From SSC3 sp963769585 (GTDB lineage: Bacteria > Actinomycetota > Actinomycetes > Propionibacteriales > Nocardioidaceae): a stretch of 64,000 nucleotides of DNA. Positions within the stretch are counted from its first letter, which is position 1; each line of letters starts with the position of its first letter. The notes below the pieces were generated by a model. That model had not been told where the DNA came from. It saw only the letters and a list, made by a program, of their open reading frames with translations, and ran no database searches. This document shows positions 46,903-53,556 of this stretch, in pieces. The stretch spans positions 1,426,001 through 1,490,000 of the forward strand of contig CAVYMJ010000006.1 of NCBI GenBank assembly GCA_963769585.1, given 5' to 3'. Made by a program: the position numbers and the translations under genes.

Positions 46903-46904
46903 GC

Positions 46905-48431
46905 GTGGCGGCAACCGTCCGGGACCAGCTGCTCGCTCAGTCCTCGTCCCAGCGTTCCGCTCTGCTCTTCGAGGACCGGAGCTGGAGCTGGCGCGAGGTG
47001 GTCCAGCACAGCTGCGACCTGCACGCTGCACTGCAGTCCGTCCGGGACCCCGGTCGCCCGTTCCACGTGGGTGCGCTGCTCGACAACGTCCCGGAGATGT
47101 CCTTCCTGCTCGGCGCCGCCGCACTCGGCGGTTCCGTGCTGGTAGGGCTGAACACCACCCGTCGCGGCGAGGGGCTGCTGTCCGACGTGCGCCGCTCCGA
47201 CTGCCAGGTAGTGGTCACCGAGCCCGCGTACCTCGACCTGCTGGCCGGCGTCGACGTCCCGGTGCTGGTGGTCGGCTCGTCGCTGGACGAGCTGGTCTCG
47301 TCGTACGCCGGGTCGCCGGTGCCCGACCACGAGCCAGACGCCGGGGACCTGCTCATGCTGATCTTCACCTCGGGAACCTCCGGCGAGCCGAAAGCCTGCC
47401 GGATCACCCACGAGAAGGTTGCCTTCCCGGGGGCCATGCTGGCCGACCGGTTCGGTTTGACCGCGGACGACGTCTGCTACGTCTCGATGCCGCTGTTCCA
47501 CTCCAACGCGGTGATGGCTGGCTGGGCTCCAGCGCTGGCCGCCGGCGCCACGGTTGCGCTGGCCAGGCGCTTCTCCGCGTCCGGCTTCCTTGCCGACGTA
47601 CGCCGGTTCGGTGCGACGTACGCCAACTACGTGGGCAAGCCCCTTACCTACGTGCTGGCCACGCCGGAGCAGCCTGACGACCCGACGAACCCGCTCCGCG
47701 TCATCTTCGGCAACGAGGCCGCCGAACGCGACATCGACCGCTTCGGCGAACGGTTCGGCTGCGTGGTGGTCGACTCCTACTCCTCCACCGAGAACGCCGT
47801 CATCGTGCAGCGTCTCCCGGGGATGCCTGCCGGCTCGCTCGGGCAGCCTCTCCCCGGGGTCGCCGTCCTGGCGCCGGACGGTGCCGAGGTCCCGGACGCG
47901 GTCCTCTCACCCGACGGCGCCCTGCTCAACGCCGACGCGGCCATCGGCGAGCTGGTCAACACGACGGGGGCCGGCTTCTTCGCCGGGTACTACAACGATG
48001 CCGAGGCGGACGCCGAGCGGATGCGCGGCGGGATGTACTGGAGCGGTGACCTCGCCTATCGGGACGCCGAGGGCTTCGTCTACTTCGCCGGGCGCTCCTC
48101 GGAGTGGCTCCGCGTAGACGGCGAGAACCTGGCAACGGCCCCGATCGAGCGCGTCCTGATGCGCTTCGCTCCGGTCGTCCACGCCGCGGTGTACGGCGTA
48201 CCCGCCCAGGACGGGGTCGGCGACGCAGTCGTGGCGGCGCTGGTGCTGTCCGAGCCGTTCGACGCCGGGGTGTTCGCGGCTTTCCTTGCCGAGCAGCCCG
48301 ACCTCGGCACGAAGTCGTGGCCGTCGTACGTCCGGCTGTGCGACTCGCTGCCGCAGACGGCGACCAACAAGGTGCTCAAGCGCCAGCTGCAGGCCGAGGG
48401 CACGGCAGGCGCACGCCCACTCCGGCGCTGA
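46905..48431 (+). CDS. fadD17: Acyl-CoA synthetase, FadD17-like
   Basis: A 508-residue adenylate-forming ligase. The AMP-binding motif LIFTSGTSGEPKACRITHEK, the A5 region VVDSYSSTENA and the C-terminal YWSGDLAYRDAEGFVYFAGRSSEWLRVDGEN with catalytic K (ATNKVLKRQL) are visible. It activates a carboxylate to its CoA ester. It follows the ChsE4/ChsE5 pair in the same order as Rv3504-3506, where fadD17 belongs to the KstR regulon; the substrate is probably a sterol side-chain acid. The start is GTG 46905, 2 nt after chsE5; the longer open frame upstream lies inside chsE5. Confidence 0.88.
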   Translation: MAATVRDQLLAQSSSQRSALLFEDRSWSWREVVQHSCDLHAALQSVRDPGRPFHVGALLDNVPEMSFLLGAAALGGSVLVGLNTTRRGEGLLSDVRRSDCQVVVTEPAYLDLLAGVDVPVLVVGSSLDELVSSYAGSPVPDHEPDAGDLLMLIFTSGTSGEPKACRITHEKVAFPGAMLADRFGLTADDVCYVSMPLFHSNAVMAGWAPALAAGATVALARRFSASGFLADVRRFGATYANYVGKPLTYVLATPEQPDDPTNPLRVIFGNEAAERDIDRFGERFGCVVVDSYSSTENAVIVQRLPGMPAGSLGQPLPGVAVLAPDGAEVPDAVLSPDGALLNADAAIGELVNTTGAGFFAGYYNDAEADAERMRGGMYWSGDLAYRDAEGFVYFAGRSSEWLRVDGENLATAPIERVLMRFAPVVHAAVYGVPAQDGVGDAVVAALVLSEPFDAGVFAAFLAEQPDLGTKSWPSYVRLCDSLPQTATNKVLKRQLQAEGTAGARPLRR

Positions 48432-48454
48432 CCGAACTCCTCCCGTCCTTGCGA

Positions 48455-48478
48455 AATGGTTAACCTAATGGTTAACCT
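48455..48478. promoter_or_regulatory. Tandem palindromic operator upstream of the ArsR-type gene
   Basis: AATGGTTAACCT is repeated twice head-to-tail, and each copy contains the perfect 8-bp palindrome GGTTAACC (48458-48465 and 48470-48477). The 12-bp period puts both on nearly the same DNA face, as for a cooperatively bound dimeric repressor. It lies 24 bp before the ATG at 48502 and probably covers the promoter. Confidence 0.6.
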
Positions 48479-48501
48479 TTCTGTAGAAGGGAGCGCAGCC
48501 C

Positions 48502-48894
48502 ATGGCCATACTCGGCGACGAAGAGACCCTCGACGCTGTCCTGGACGCCCTCGCGAACAGGCATCGGCGGGAGATCGTGCGCACCCTGGGCCTCTACCCC
48601 TGCTCCCTGAGCCATCTGGCTGATCTGCGCGAGCTGTCCCTGCCGGCGCTGCACAAGCACGTGAAGGTCCTCGAGCGGGCCGAGCTCGTGGTCCGGCGTA
48701 AGCAGGGCCGAACCAACTTCCTGACTCTCAACCCCCGCCCGCTGGGCTCGCTGCAGGAGTGGCTCGGCGGGTTCCACCCGTACTGGAGCGGTCCGCAGGC
48801 AACCCTGGAGAACTACGCCGGCTTCCTGGACCGATCATCCGGCACCCACACCGACGGCCCCGGCAACAGCCCGAGCAGCAACCCAACCAACTAG
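48502..48894 (+). CDS. ArsR-family winged-helix transcription regulator
   Basis: A 130-residue winged-helix protein. The HTH core is DALANRHRREIVRTLGLYPCSLSHLADLRELSLPALHKHVKVLERAELV (shown in part as RHRREIV and LPALHKHVKVLERAELV), the ArsR/SmtB-like fold that includes the SRPBCC/YCII partner regulators. There is no metal-binding CxC set, so it probably senses something other than metals. A tandem palindrome just upstream suggests autoregulation. The next gene, a YCII-domain protein, starts 8 nt after its stop. Confidence 0.88.
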   Translation: MAILGDEETLDAVLDALANRHRREIVRTLGLYPCSLSHLADLRELSLPALHKHVKVLERAELVVRRKQGRTNFLTLNPRPLGSLQEWLGGFHPYWSGPQATLENYAGFLDRSSGTHTDGPGNSPSSNPTN

Positions 48895-48902
48895 GAGATG
48901 CG

Positions 48903-49190
48903 ATGAAGAAGTTCGTCTTTCTGTACCACGGCTACAGCGAACCGCTCCCCGAGGTGATGAAGGCCTGGACCGACTGGTTCGACTCCATCGGGGAGCACCT
49001 GGTCGACCCGGGCAACCCGTTCGGGCCCGGGCGAGAGGTCACGCCGAAGGGAGCAAGCGACGTTGCGGGCGGGAGCCCGATCTCGGGCTACACCATCGTC
49101 AACGCCGAGAGCATCGAGGCAGCCGAGAAGCTCCTTGACGGTCTACCCATCGTGGACAGCGTTCGCATCTACGAAGCGATGGCGATGTAG
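48903..49190 (+). CDS. YCII-domain (DGPF-like) protein
   Basis: A 95-residue protein with a YCII-like ferredoxin-like fold. It opens MKKFVFLYHGYSEP, has conserved acidic and Gly residues through the middle (GNPFGPGREV), and ends SVRIYEAMAM. The longer frame upstream is inside the ArsR gene; ATG 48903 with TAGGAGATG ahead is chosen. YCII proteins are widespread and mostly uncharacterised; pairing with an ArsR regulator is common in actinobacteria. Its reaction is unknown. It is the target gene of the ArsR unit. Confidence 0.85.
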   Translation: MKKFVFLYHGYSEPLPEVMKAWTDWFDSIGEHLVDPGNPFGPGREVTPKGASDVAGGSPISGYTIVNAESIEAAEKLLDGLPIVDSVRIYEAMAM

Positions 49191-49221
49191 CGCACACCGG
49201 GACAGGAGTACGGTCGGCTCG

Positions 49222-49935
49222 ATGAGCGAGTCCGGCCCGTACGGGCACCTGAGCTTCAACGCCCCTCTGTCCGACGGCCGGTGCGACGCGATCGTGGCGA
49301 GGCTAGCCGCCGCTCGCCCCGCCAGCGTCCTCGACCTCGGCTGCGGTTGGGGCGAGCTCCTGCTCCGCCTGGCGGCGGCTCTCCCCGAGGCGCGATGTCG
49401 CGGTGTCGACACCGACGACACCCTGCTCGCGCGCGCCCGCGACCAGATGGCGCGGCGTGGACTGGAGGCTGCGTTCGAGAACCTGGCCGCGGGTGAGGTC
49501 ACCGAGCCGGCCGACCTCGTCGTCTGCGTCGGCTCGTCCCACGCCCTCGGCACCTCCCCCGCCGAGGCGCTCCCCCGCTTGCGAGAGCTGGTGCGACCCG
49601 GGGGGCGGCTGCTGTACGGGGATGGCACCTGGGAGGAGAACGGACCGGTGCGGCCCGAGCTGGTCTGGGCCGACCTGAGAGCCCTACCCTCGGTCGCCGG
49701 ACTCGTCGACCTCGCCGTCGACGCGGGATTCCGGCCGGTGTGGACCGAGGTCGCGAACCAGGACGAGCTCTTCGCGTTCGAGTCGGGCTTCCTGGCTGCC
49801 AGTGAGGAACGGCTGCTGCAGGCCGAGGACGAGGAGCTGCGCACTCGCACCGACGAGCACCGCAACCGGTGGCTGCACGGCTACCGGAACGGGTTCGGGT
49901 TCGCCTACCTGACGCTGGCCAGGTCGTCGGAGTAG
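49222..49935 (+). CDS. SAM-dependent methyltransferase (class I)
   Basis: A 237-residue class I methyltransferase. The SAM-binding motif VLDLGCGWGELLLRL is at residues about 36-50, the acidic loop GVDTDD follows, and then FENLAAGEV and VVCVGSSHALG. Start ATG 49222; CAGGAGTA lies 11-18 nt ahead. The substrate is unknown. It lies 31 nt after the YCII gene and may belong to that unit. The stop codon directly abuts the stop of the convergent ipdC-like gene: GTAGCTAC carries both. Confidence 0.88.
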   Translation: MSESGPYGHLSFNAPLSDGRCDAIVARLAAARPASVLDLGCGWGELLLRLAAALPEARCRGVDTDDTLLARARDQMARRGLEAAFENLAAGEVTEPADLVVCVGSSHALGTSPAEALPRLRELVRPGGRLLYGDGTWEENGPVRPELVWADLRALPSVAGLVDLAVDAGFRPVWTEVANQDELFAFESGFLAASEERLLQAEDEELRTRTDEHRNRWLHGYRNGFGFAYLTLARSSE

Positions 49936-51036
49936 CTACCCGCGAATGTCGTCGAGCCGCTTGACGGCCTGCTCGAAGCCGCCGACCAGCTCGGCCATCA
50001 CCTCGGCCACGGGGCGTACGGCGTTCATGGAGCCGACGATCTGGCCGACCGGCATCGCCAGGACCTCGGGGTCACCATGGGCGTTCATCCGGTTGTGGGC
50101 GTCGGAGACCAGCAGGTTCTGCAGCGGCATAGGCAGCGGGGCCGGGGCTCCCTCCTCCACCCAGGCCTGCGTCCACTTCGTCTTGAGCAGCCGGGCTGGC
50201 TTGCCCGTGTAGACCCGGGAGCGCACCGTGTCGGAGGACCCCGCACGCAGGAACGCCTCGGTCATCCCCTTGTTGCTGTTGAGCTCCTGGTACTCCTCGG
50301 TGGTCAGCCACACCGAGCCGGTCCACACACCCTGTGCGCCCAAGGCCAGCGAGGCAGCGACCTGGCGGCCGGTGCCGATGCCCCCGGCTCCCAGCACCGG
50401 GACGTTGGGGCCCACCGCGTCGACGATCTCGGGGGTGAGCACCATCGAGGCGATCTCTCCGGTGTGACCGCCGGCCTCGTAGCCCTGGGCCACGATGATG
50501 TCCACGCCGTTGTTGACGTGGGAGAGTGCGTGCTTGGCGGCTCCGGCGAGTGCGGCCACCTTGACCCCGGCAGCATGCGCCTGCTCGATCACGTCGAGCG
50601 GCGGCGACCCGAGCGCGTTGGCGATCAGGACCGGACGGTGCTTGAGGGCGACGTCGACATGGCTCCGCGCGACCGAGTGCAGCCAGCCCAGGACCCCGGC
50701 CCGGCCCTCGCCGCCCAGGGGCGGTACGCCGAGCTTGCGAAGCGTGTCCTCGACGAAGTCCTTGTGTGCCGAGGGGATCATCGCGTCGATGTCCACGGCG
50801 GTGCCCTCGGTCGGCACCTTCATCGGCATGACGACATCGACGCCGTACGGCTTGCCGTCAGAGTTCTCGTCCAGCCAGGTCAGCGCACTGTCGAGGTCGT
50901 CGGCGTCGTTGAACCGCACTGCGCCGAGCACGCCCAGGCCACCGGCCCGGCTCACCGCAGCCGCAACGTGCTCCGAGGGCGTGAAGGCGAAGATCGGGTA
51001 CTCGATCCCGAACAGGTCGCACAGGTCGGTTCGCAT
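49936..51036 (-). CDS. ipdC: Nitronate monooxygenase-family flavoprotein, IpdC-like
   Basis: A 366-residue FMN-binding TIM-barrel protein of the 2-nitropropane dioxygenase/enoyl reductase family. Visible blocks: IFAFTPSEHVAAAVSRAGGLGVLG, GYEAGGHTGEI (phosphate loop) and VPVLGAGGIGTGRQVAASLALGAQGV. It resembles M. tuberculosis Rv3553 (IpdC), which acts in degradation of the steroid C/D-ring remnant (HIP pathway), from recalled similarity rather than a search. It begins with ATG overlapping the fadD19 stop by 1 nt (TGATG), so the two share one message. In M. tuberculosis ipdC lies with ipdA/ipdB instead. Confidence 0.78.
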   Translation of the reverse strand: MRTDLCDLFGIEYPIFAFTPSEHVAAAVSRAGGLGVLGAVRFNDADDLDSALTWLDENSDGKPYGVDVVMPMKVPTEGTAVDIDAMIPSAHKDFVEDTLRKLGVPPLGGEGRAGVLGWLHSVARSHVDVALKHRPVLIANALGSPPLDVIEQAHAAGVKVAALAGAAKHALSHVNNGVDIIVAQGYEAGGHTGEIASMVLTPEIVDAVGPNVPVLGAGGIGTGRQVAASLALGAQGVWTGSVWLTTEEYQELNSNKGMTEAFLRAGSSDTVRSRVYTGKPARLLKTKWTQAWVEEGAPAPLPMPLQNLLVSDAHNRMNAHGDPEVLAMPVGQIVGSMNAVRPVAEVMAELVGGFEQAVKRLDDIRG

Positions 51037-52649
51037 CAGCTCTGGCCACCCAGGTCCTTCAGAGCCAGCTCCTTGGCCTTGGGGTAGTTCGCCTTGCCGG
51101 TGGCATGCCGCGGGATCTGCGGTACGACGATCAGCGCCCGCGGGATCTTGTAGCCCGACAGCAGCGGGCGCAGGTGCGCGTCGAGGCTCTCCAACGTGGG
51201 TGAGGTTCCCTCCCTGGCCTCGACGACCGCGGTGACCTGCGAGCCGAAGCGCTCGTTGGGGGTGCCCACGACGAGGGCGTCGAAGACCTCGGGGTGGCTC
51301 TTGAGCGCCATCTCGACCTCTTCGGGGTACACCTTCTCGCCACCGGTGTTGATGCAGTTGGAGCCGCGACCCAGCAGGGTGACGATGTTGCCCTCCTCGA
51401 TCCGGGCGAAGTCACCGGGGACCGAGTAGCGGACGCCGTCGATGTCCAGGAAGGTCGCAGCGGACTTCTCCGGGTCCTTGTAGTAGCCCAGTGGCACGCT
51501 TCGCCCGCGGGCCAGCCGGCCGACCACGCCGACGTTCGTGGCGGGGTCGAGGATCTTGTTGTCCTCGTCCAGCACGACGACCTCGGGGCCGAGCGTGCAG
51601 ACCGCGCCCTGTGCCTTGGCATTGTTCCGGTCCACCATGCCCAGGCCCTGGAAACCGGTCTCCGAGGCGCCGATCGAGTCGGTGAAGAACGTGTTCGGGA
51701 ACGCGTCCATCCAGCGCTCCTTGACCGGGCGCGAGAAGACCGCGGCACTGCTGGCGACGGCGATCAGGCTGTCACCCTTGTAGCGCCCCGACTCGTACTC
51801 CTCGATCAGCGGCCGAGCCATCGCATCGCCGGTCATGAAGATCAGCTGGACACCGTGCCGGTCGATCGTCTCCCAGACCTCCTTGGCGTCGAAGCCCGGC
51901 GCAAGGATCGTGGTGTGGCCCGCGAAGAGGTGCATCAGCATGCCCCACTGCGCACCGCCGTGCATGATCGGGCTGAGCGGGAACGTCATCATCGGCGTGC
52001 CGTCGACGGCCTTCTTCGACTGGTCGTACTCCTCCAGCCGCTCGCCGGTGGTGAAGTCGATTCCGCCACCGAGCGTCCGCCAGACGTCCTCGTGGCGCCA
52101 CATGACGCCCTTGGGGTAGCCGGTGGTACCACCGGTGTAGACGATGTAGAGGTCGTCGCTGCTGCGCTCGTCGAAGTCACGCGCATCGCTCTGGCCGCCC
52201 AGGGCCTCAGCCCACGGGACCGCGCCGTACGTCGAGGCGTCGTGGTCGGTGCCGTCCTCGATCACCACGACGTGGCGAAGCTTGTCGTGCTTCGGAGCCA
52301 CCTTGGCGACCAAGGGCGTGTAGGTCCGCTCGTGAAGCAGCGCGACGAGGTCGGCATTGTCGAAGATGTAGTCGAGCTCGCCCTCGACGTACCGGTAGTT
52401 GATGTTGATGGCGACAGCACGGAGCTTGTAGATGGCCAGCAGGGCCGCCACGTGCTCGATGCCGTTCTTGGCGAGGATCCCCACATGGTCGCCCAGCCCG
52501 ACGCCGTGCCGGGCCAGATGATGGGCGACCTGGTTGGCTTGCGCCTCCAGCTCTGCATAGGTGACCTGGCGGTCACCGACGATCAGTGCGGTGCGCTCAG
52601 GGACGACGTCGACGGCGTGCTCGAAGAGATCTGCGATGTTCAGGGCCAC
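51036..52649 (-). CDS. fadD19: Steroid side-chain CoA ligase, FadD19-like
   Basis: A 537-residue adenylate-forming acyl-CoA synthetase. It has AMP-binding YTGGTTGYPKGVMWRHEDV, the A5 block DSIGASETGFQG and the C-terminal GRGSNCINTGGEKVYPEEVE. The recalled FadD19 sequence (Rv3515c) shares the opening ALNIADL, the ITHK-type loop, the TGGTTG/PKGVMWRHED block and the GRGS/INTGGEKVYPEEVE block, and the divergent partner is echA19, as in M. tuberculosis. FadD19 activates C24/C26 sterol side-chain acids and is needed for C24-branched sterols. The start is GTG 52649, leaderless (-10 TAGTCT ends 6 nt before). Confidence 0.92.
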   Translation of the reverse strand: MALNIADLFEHAVDVVPERTALIVGDRQVTYAELEAQANQVAHHLARHGVGLGDHVGILAKNGIEHVAALLAIYKLRAVAININYRYVEGELDYIFDNADLVALLHERTYTPLVAKVAPKHDKLRHVVVIEDGTDHDASTYGAVPWAEALGGQSDARDFDERSSDDLYIVYTGGTTGYPKGVMWRHEDVWRTLGGGIDFTTGERLEEYDQSKKAVDGTPMMTFPLSPIMHGGAQWGMLMHLFAGHTTILAPGFDAKEVWETIDRHGVQLIFMTGDAMARPLIEEYESGRYKGDSLIAVASSAAVFSRPVKERWMDAFPNTFFTDSIGASETGFQGLGMVDRNNAKAQGAVCTLGPEVVVLDEDNKILDPATNVGVVGRLARGRSVPLGYYKDPEKSAATFLDIDGVRYSVPGDFARIEEGNIVTLLGRGSNCINTGGEKVYPEEVEMALKSHPEVFDALVVGTPNERFGSQVTAVVEAREGTSPTLESLDAHLRPLLSGYKIPRALIVVPQIPRHATGKANYPKAKELALKDLGGQS

Positions 52650-52655
52650 AGGCCA

Positions 52656-52661
52656 AGACTA
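52656..52661 (-). promoter_or_regulatory. -10 box of leaderless fadD19
   Basis: Minus-strand TAGTCT fits TANNNT and ends 6 nt before GTG 52649, with no ribosome site in between. It overlaps the end of the KstR-type operator by 2 bp. Confidence 0.6.
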
Positions 52662-52673
52662 GAACACGTTCTC
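52660..52673. promoter_or_regulatory. KstR-type operator between fadD19 and echA19
   Basis: TAGAACACGTTCTC matches TNNAACNNGTTNNA at 7 of 8 fixed positions (last base C). It lies in the 46-bp divergent gap and abuts both -10 boxes, so one bound KstR would close both promoters. Confidence 0.75.
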
Positions 52674-52682
52674 GTTTGTGGC

Positions 52683-52688
52683 TAGAGT
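52683..52688 (+). promoter_or_regulatory. -10 box of leaderless echA19
   Basis: TAGAGT fits TANNNT and ends 7 nt before ATG 52696. No Shine-Dalgarno is present between, indicating a leaderless mRNA. It also supports 52696 rather than 52678 as start. Confidence 0.6.
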
Positions 52689-52695
52689 CGGGTCC

Positions 52696-53487
52696 ATGAA
52701 TGACGCACCCCATGCCCTGGTAGAGCTGGTCGGCCACACCCTGGTGGTCACCATGAACCGCCCCGAGAAGCGCAACGCACTGTCAGGCGAGATGCTCGAG
52801 CTGATGAGCCAGGCGTGGGATCGCGTCAACGACGACACCGACGTCCGCGCCTGCATCCTGACCGGCGCGGGCGGGGCCTTCTGCGCCGGCGCCGACCTGA
52901 CCGCGATGACTCAGTCGCACCCCTCCGAGCGCTTCGCCGAGGGCTCCTTCGACCCGTCGGTGATCAAGTCGCTGCTCAAGGGTTTCCGGCTCACCAAGCC
53001 GCTGATCGCCGCCGTCGAGGGACCGGCCATCGCGGGTGGCACGGAGATCCTGCAGGCGACCGACATCCGCGTCGCCGGTGAGTCCGCACGCTTCGGCGTG
53101 TCCGAGCCGAAGTGGGGTCTGTACCCGCTAGGCGGGTCTGCCGTACGGCTTCCCCGGCAGCTGCCGTACACGGTCGCAGCGGACCTGCTGCTCACCGGCC
53201 GCCACATCAAGGCGCCTGAAGCCAAGGAGATCGGGCTGATCGGTCATGTCGTCCCGGATGGCGAAGCGCTGACCAAGGCCCACGAGATCGCCGACCTGAT
53301 CGCAGCCAACGGACCCCTGGCTGTCCAGGCCGTGCTCAAGACCATGCGCGACTCCGAGGGCAAGCACGAGAACGACTGCTGGAAGGACGACGCCCTGGTC
53401 GGAGCGGCCGTCTTCGCCAGCGAGGACGCCAAGGAAGGCCCGCGAGCCTTCGCTGAGAGACGACCTCCGCGTTTCCAGGGTCGCTAG
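52696..53487 (+). CDS. echA19: Enoyl-CoA hydratase, EchA19-like (sterol side chain)
   Basis: A 263-residue crotonase. Oxyanion-hole blocks are ILTGAGGAFCAGADLTAM and EGPAIAGGTEILQATDIRV; the middle GLYPLGGSAVRLPRQLPYTVAADLLLTGRHI is close to M. tuberculosis EchA19 (Rv3516) as I recall it, including length (263 aa) and the same divergent placement next to fadD19. It hydrates the enoyl-CoA made by the ChsE dehydrogenase during side-chain beta-oxidation. Start ATG 52696 (leaderless). Confidence 0.92.
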   Translation: MNDAPHALVELVGHTLVVTMNRPEKRNALSGEMLELMSQAWDRVNDDTDVRACILTGAGGAFCAGADLTAMTQSHPSERFAEGSFDPSVIKSLLKGFRLTKPLIAAVEGPAIAGGTEILQATDIRVAGESARFGVSEPKWGLYPLGGSAVRLPRQLPYTVAADLLLTGRHIKAPEAKEIGLIGHVVPDGEALTKAHEIADLIAANGPLAVQAVLKTMRDSEGKHENDCWKDDALVGAAVFASEDAKEGPRAFAERRPPRFQGR

Positions 53488-53544
53488 GCGACCGGATCCG
53501 GGTTCCTGGCCGGGAGAGGGCTGTTGCTTCGGGCGGCGCACCCC

Positions 53545-53550
53545 TACCGT
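53545..53550 (+). promoter_or_regulatory. -10 box of the leaderless LuxR-type ATPase gene
   Basis: TACCGT fits TANNNT and ends 6 nt before ATG 53557. No ribosome site precedes that ATG, so the mRNA is probably leaderless. The upstream ATG at 53524 is therefore not used. Confidence 0.5.
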
Positions 53551-53556
53551 TTGAGT

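Noticed and set aside
46491..46904. N-terminal extension of fadD17 in the same open frame
   Set aside because: It overlaps chsE5 entirely and translates to an Arg-rich shadow; the GTG at 46905, 2 nt after the chsE5 stop, gives the normal length.
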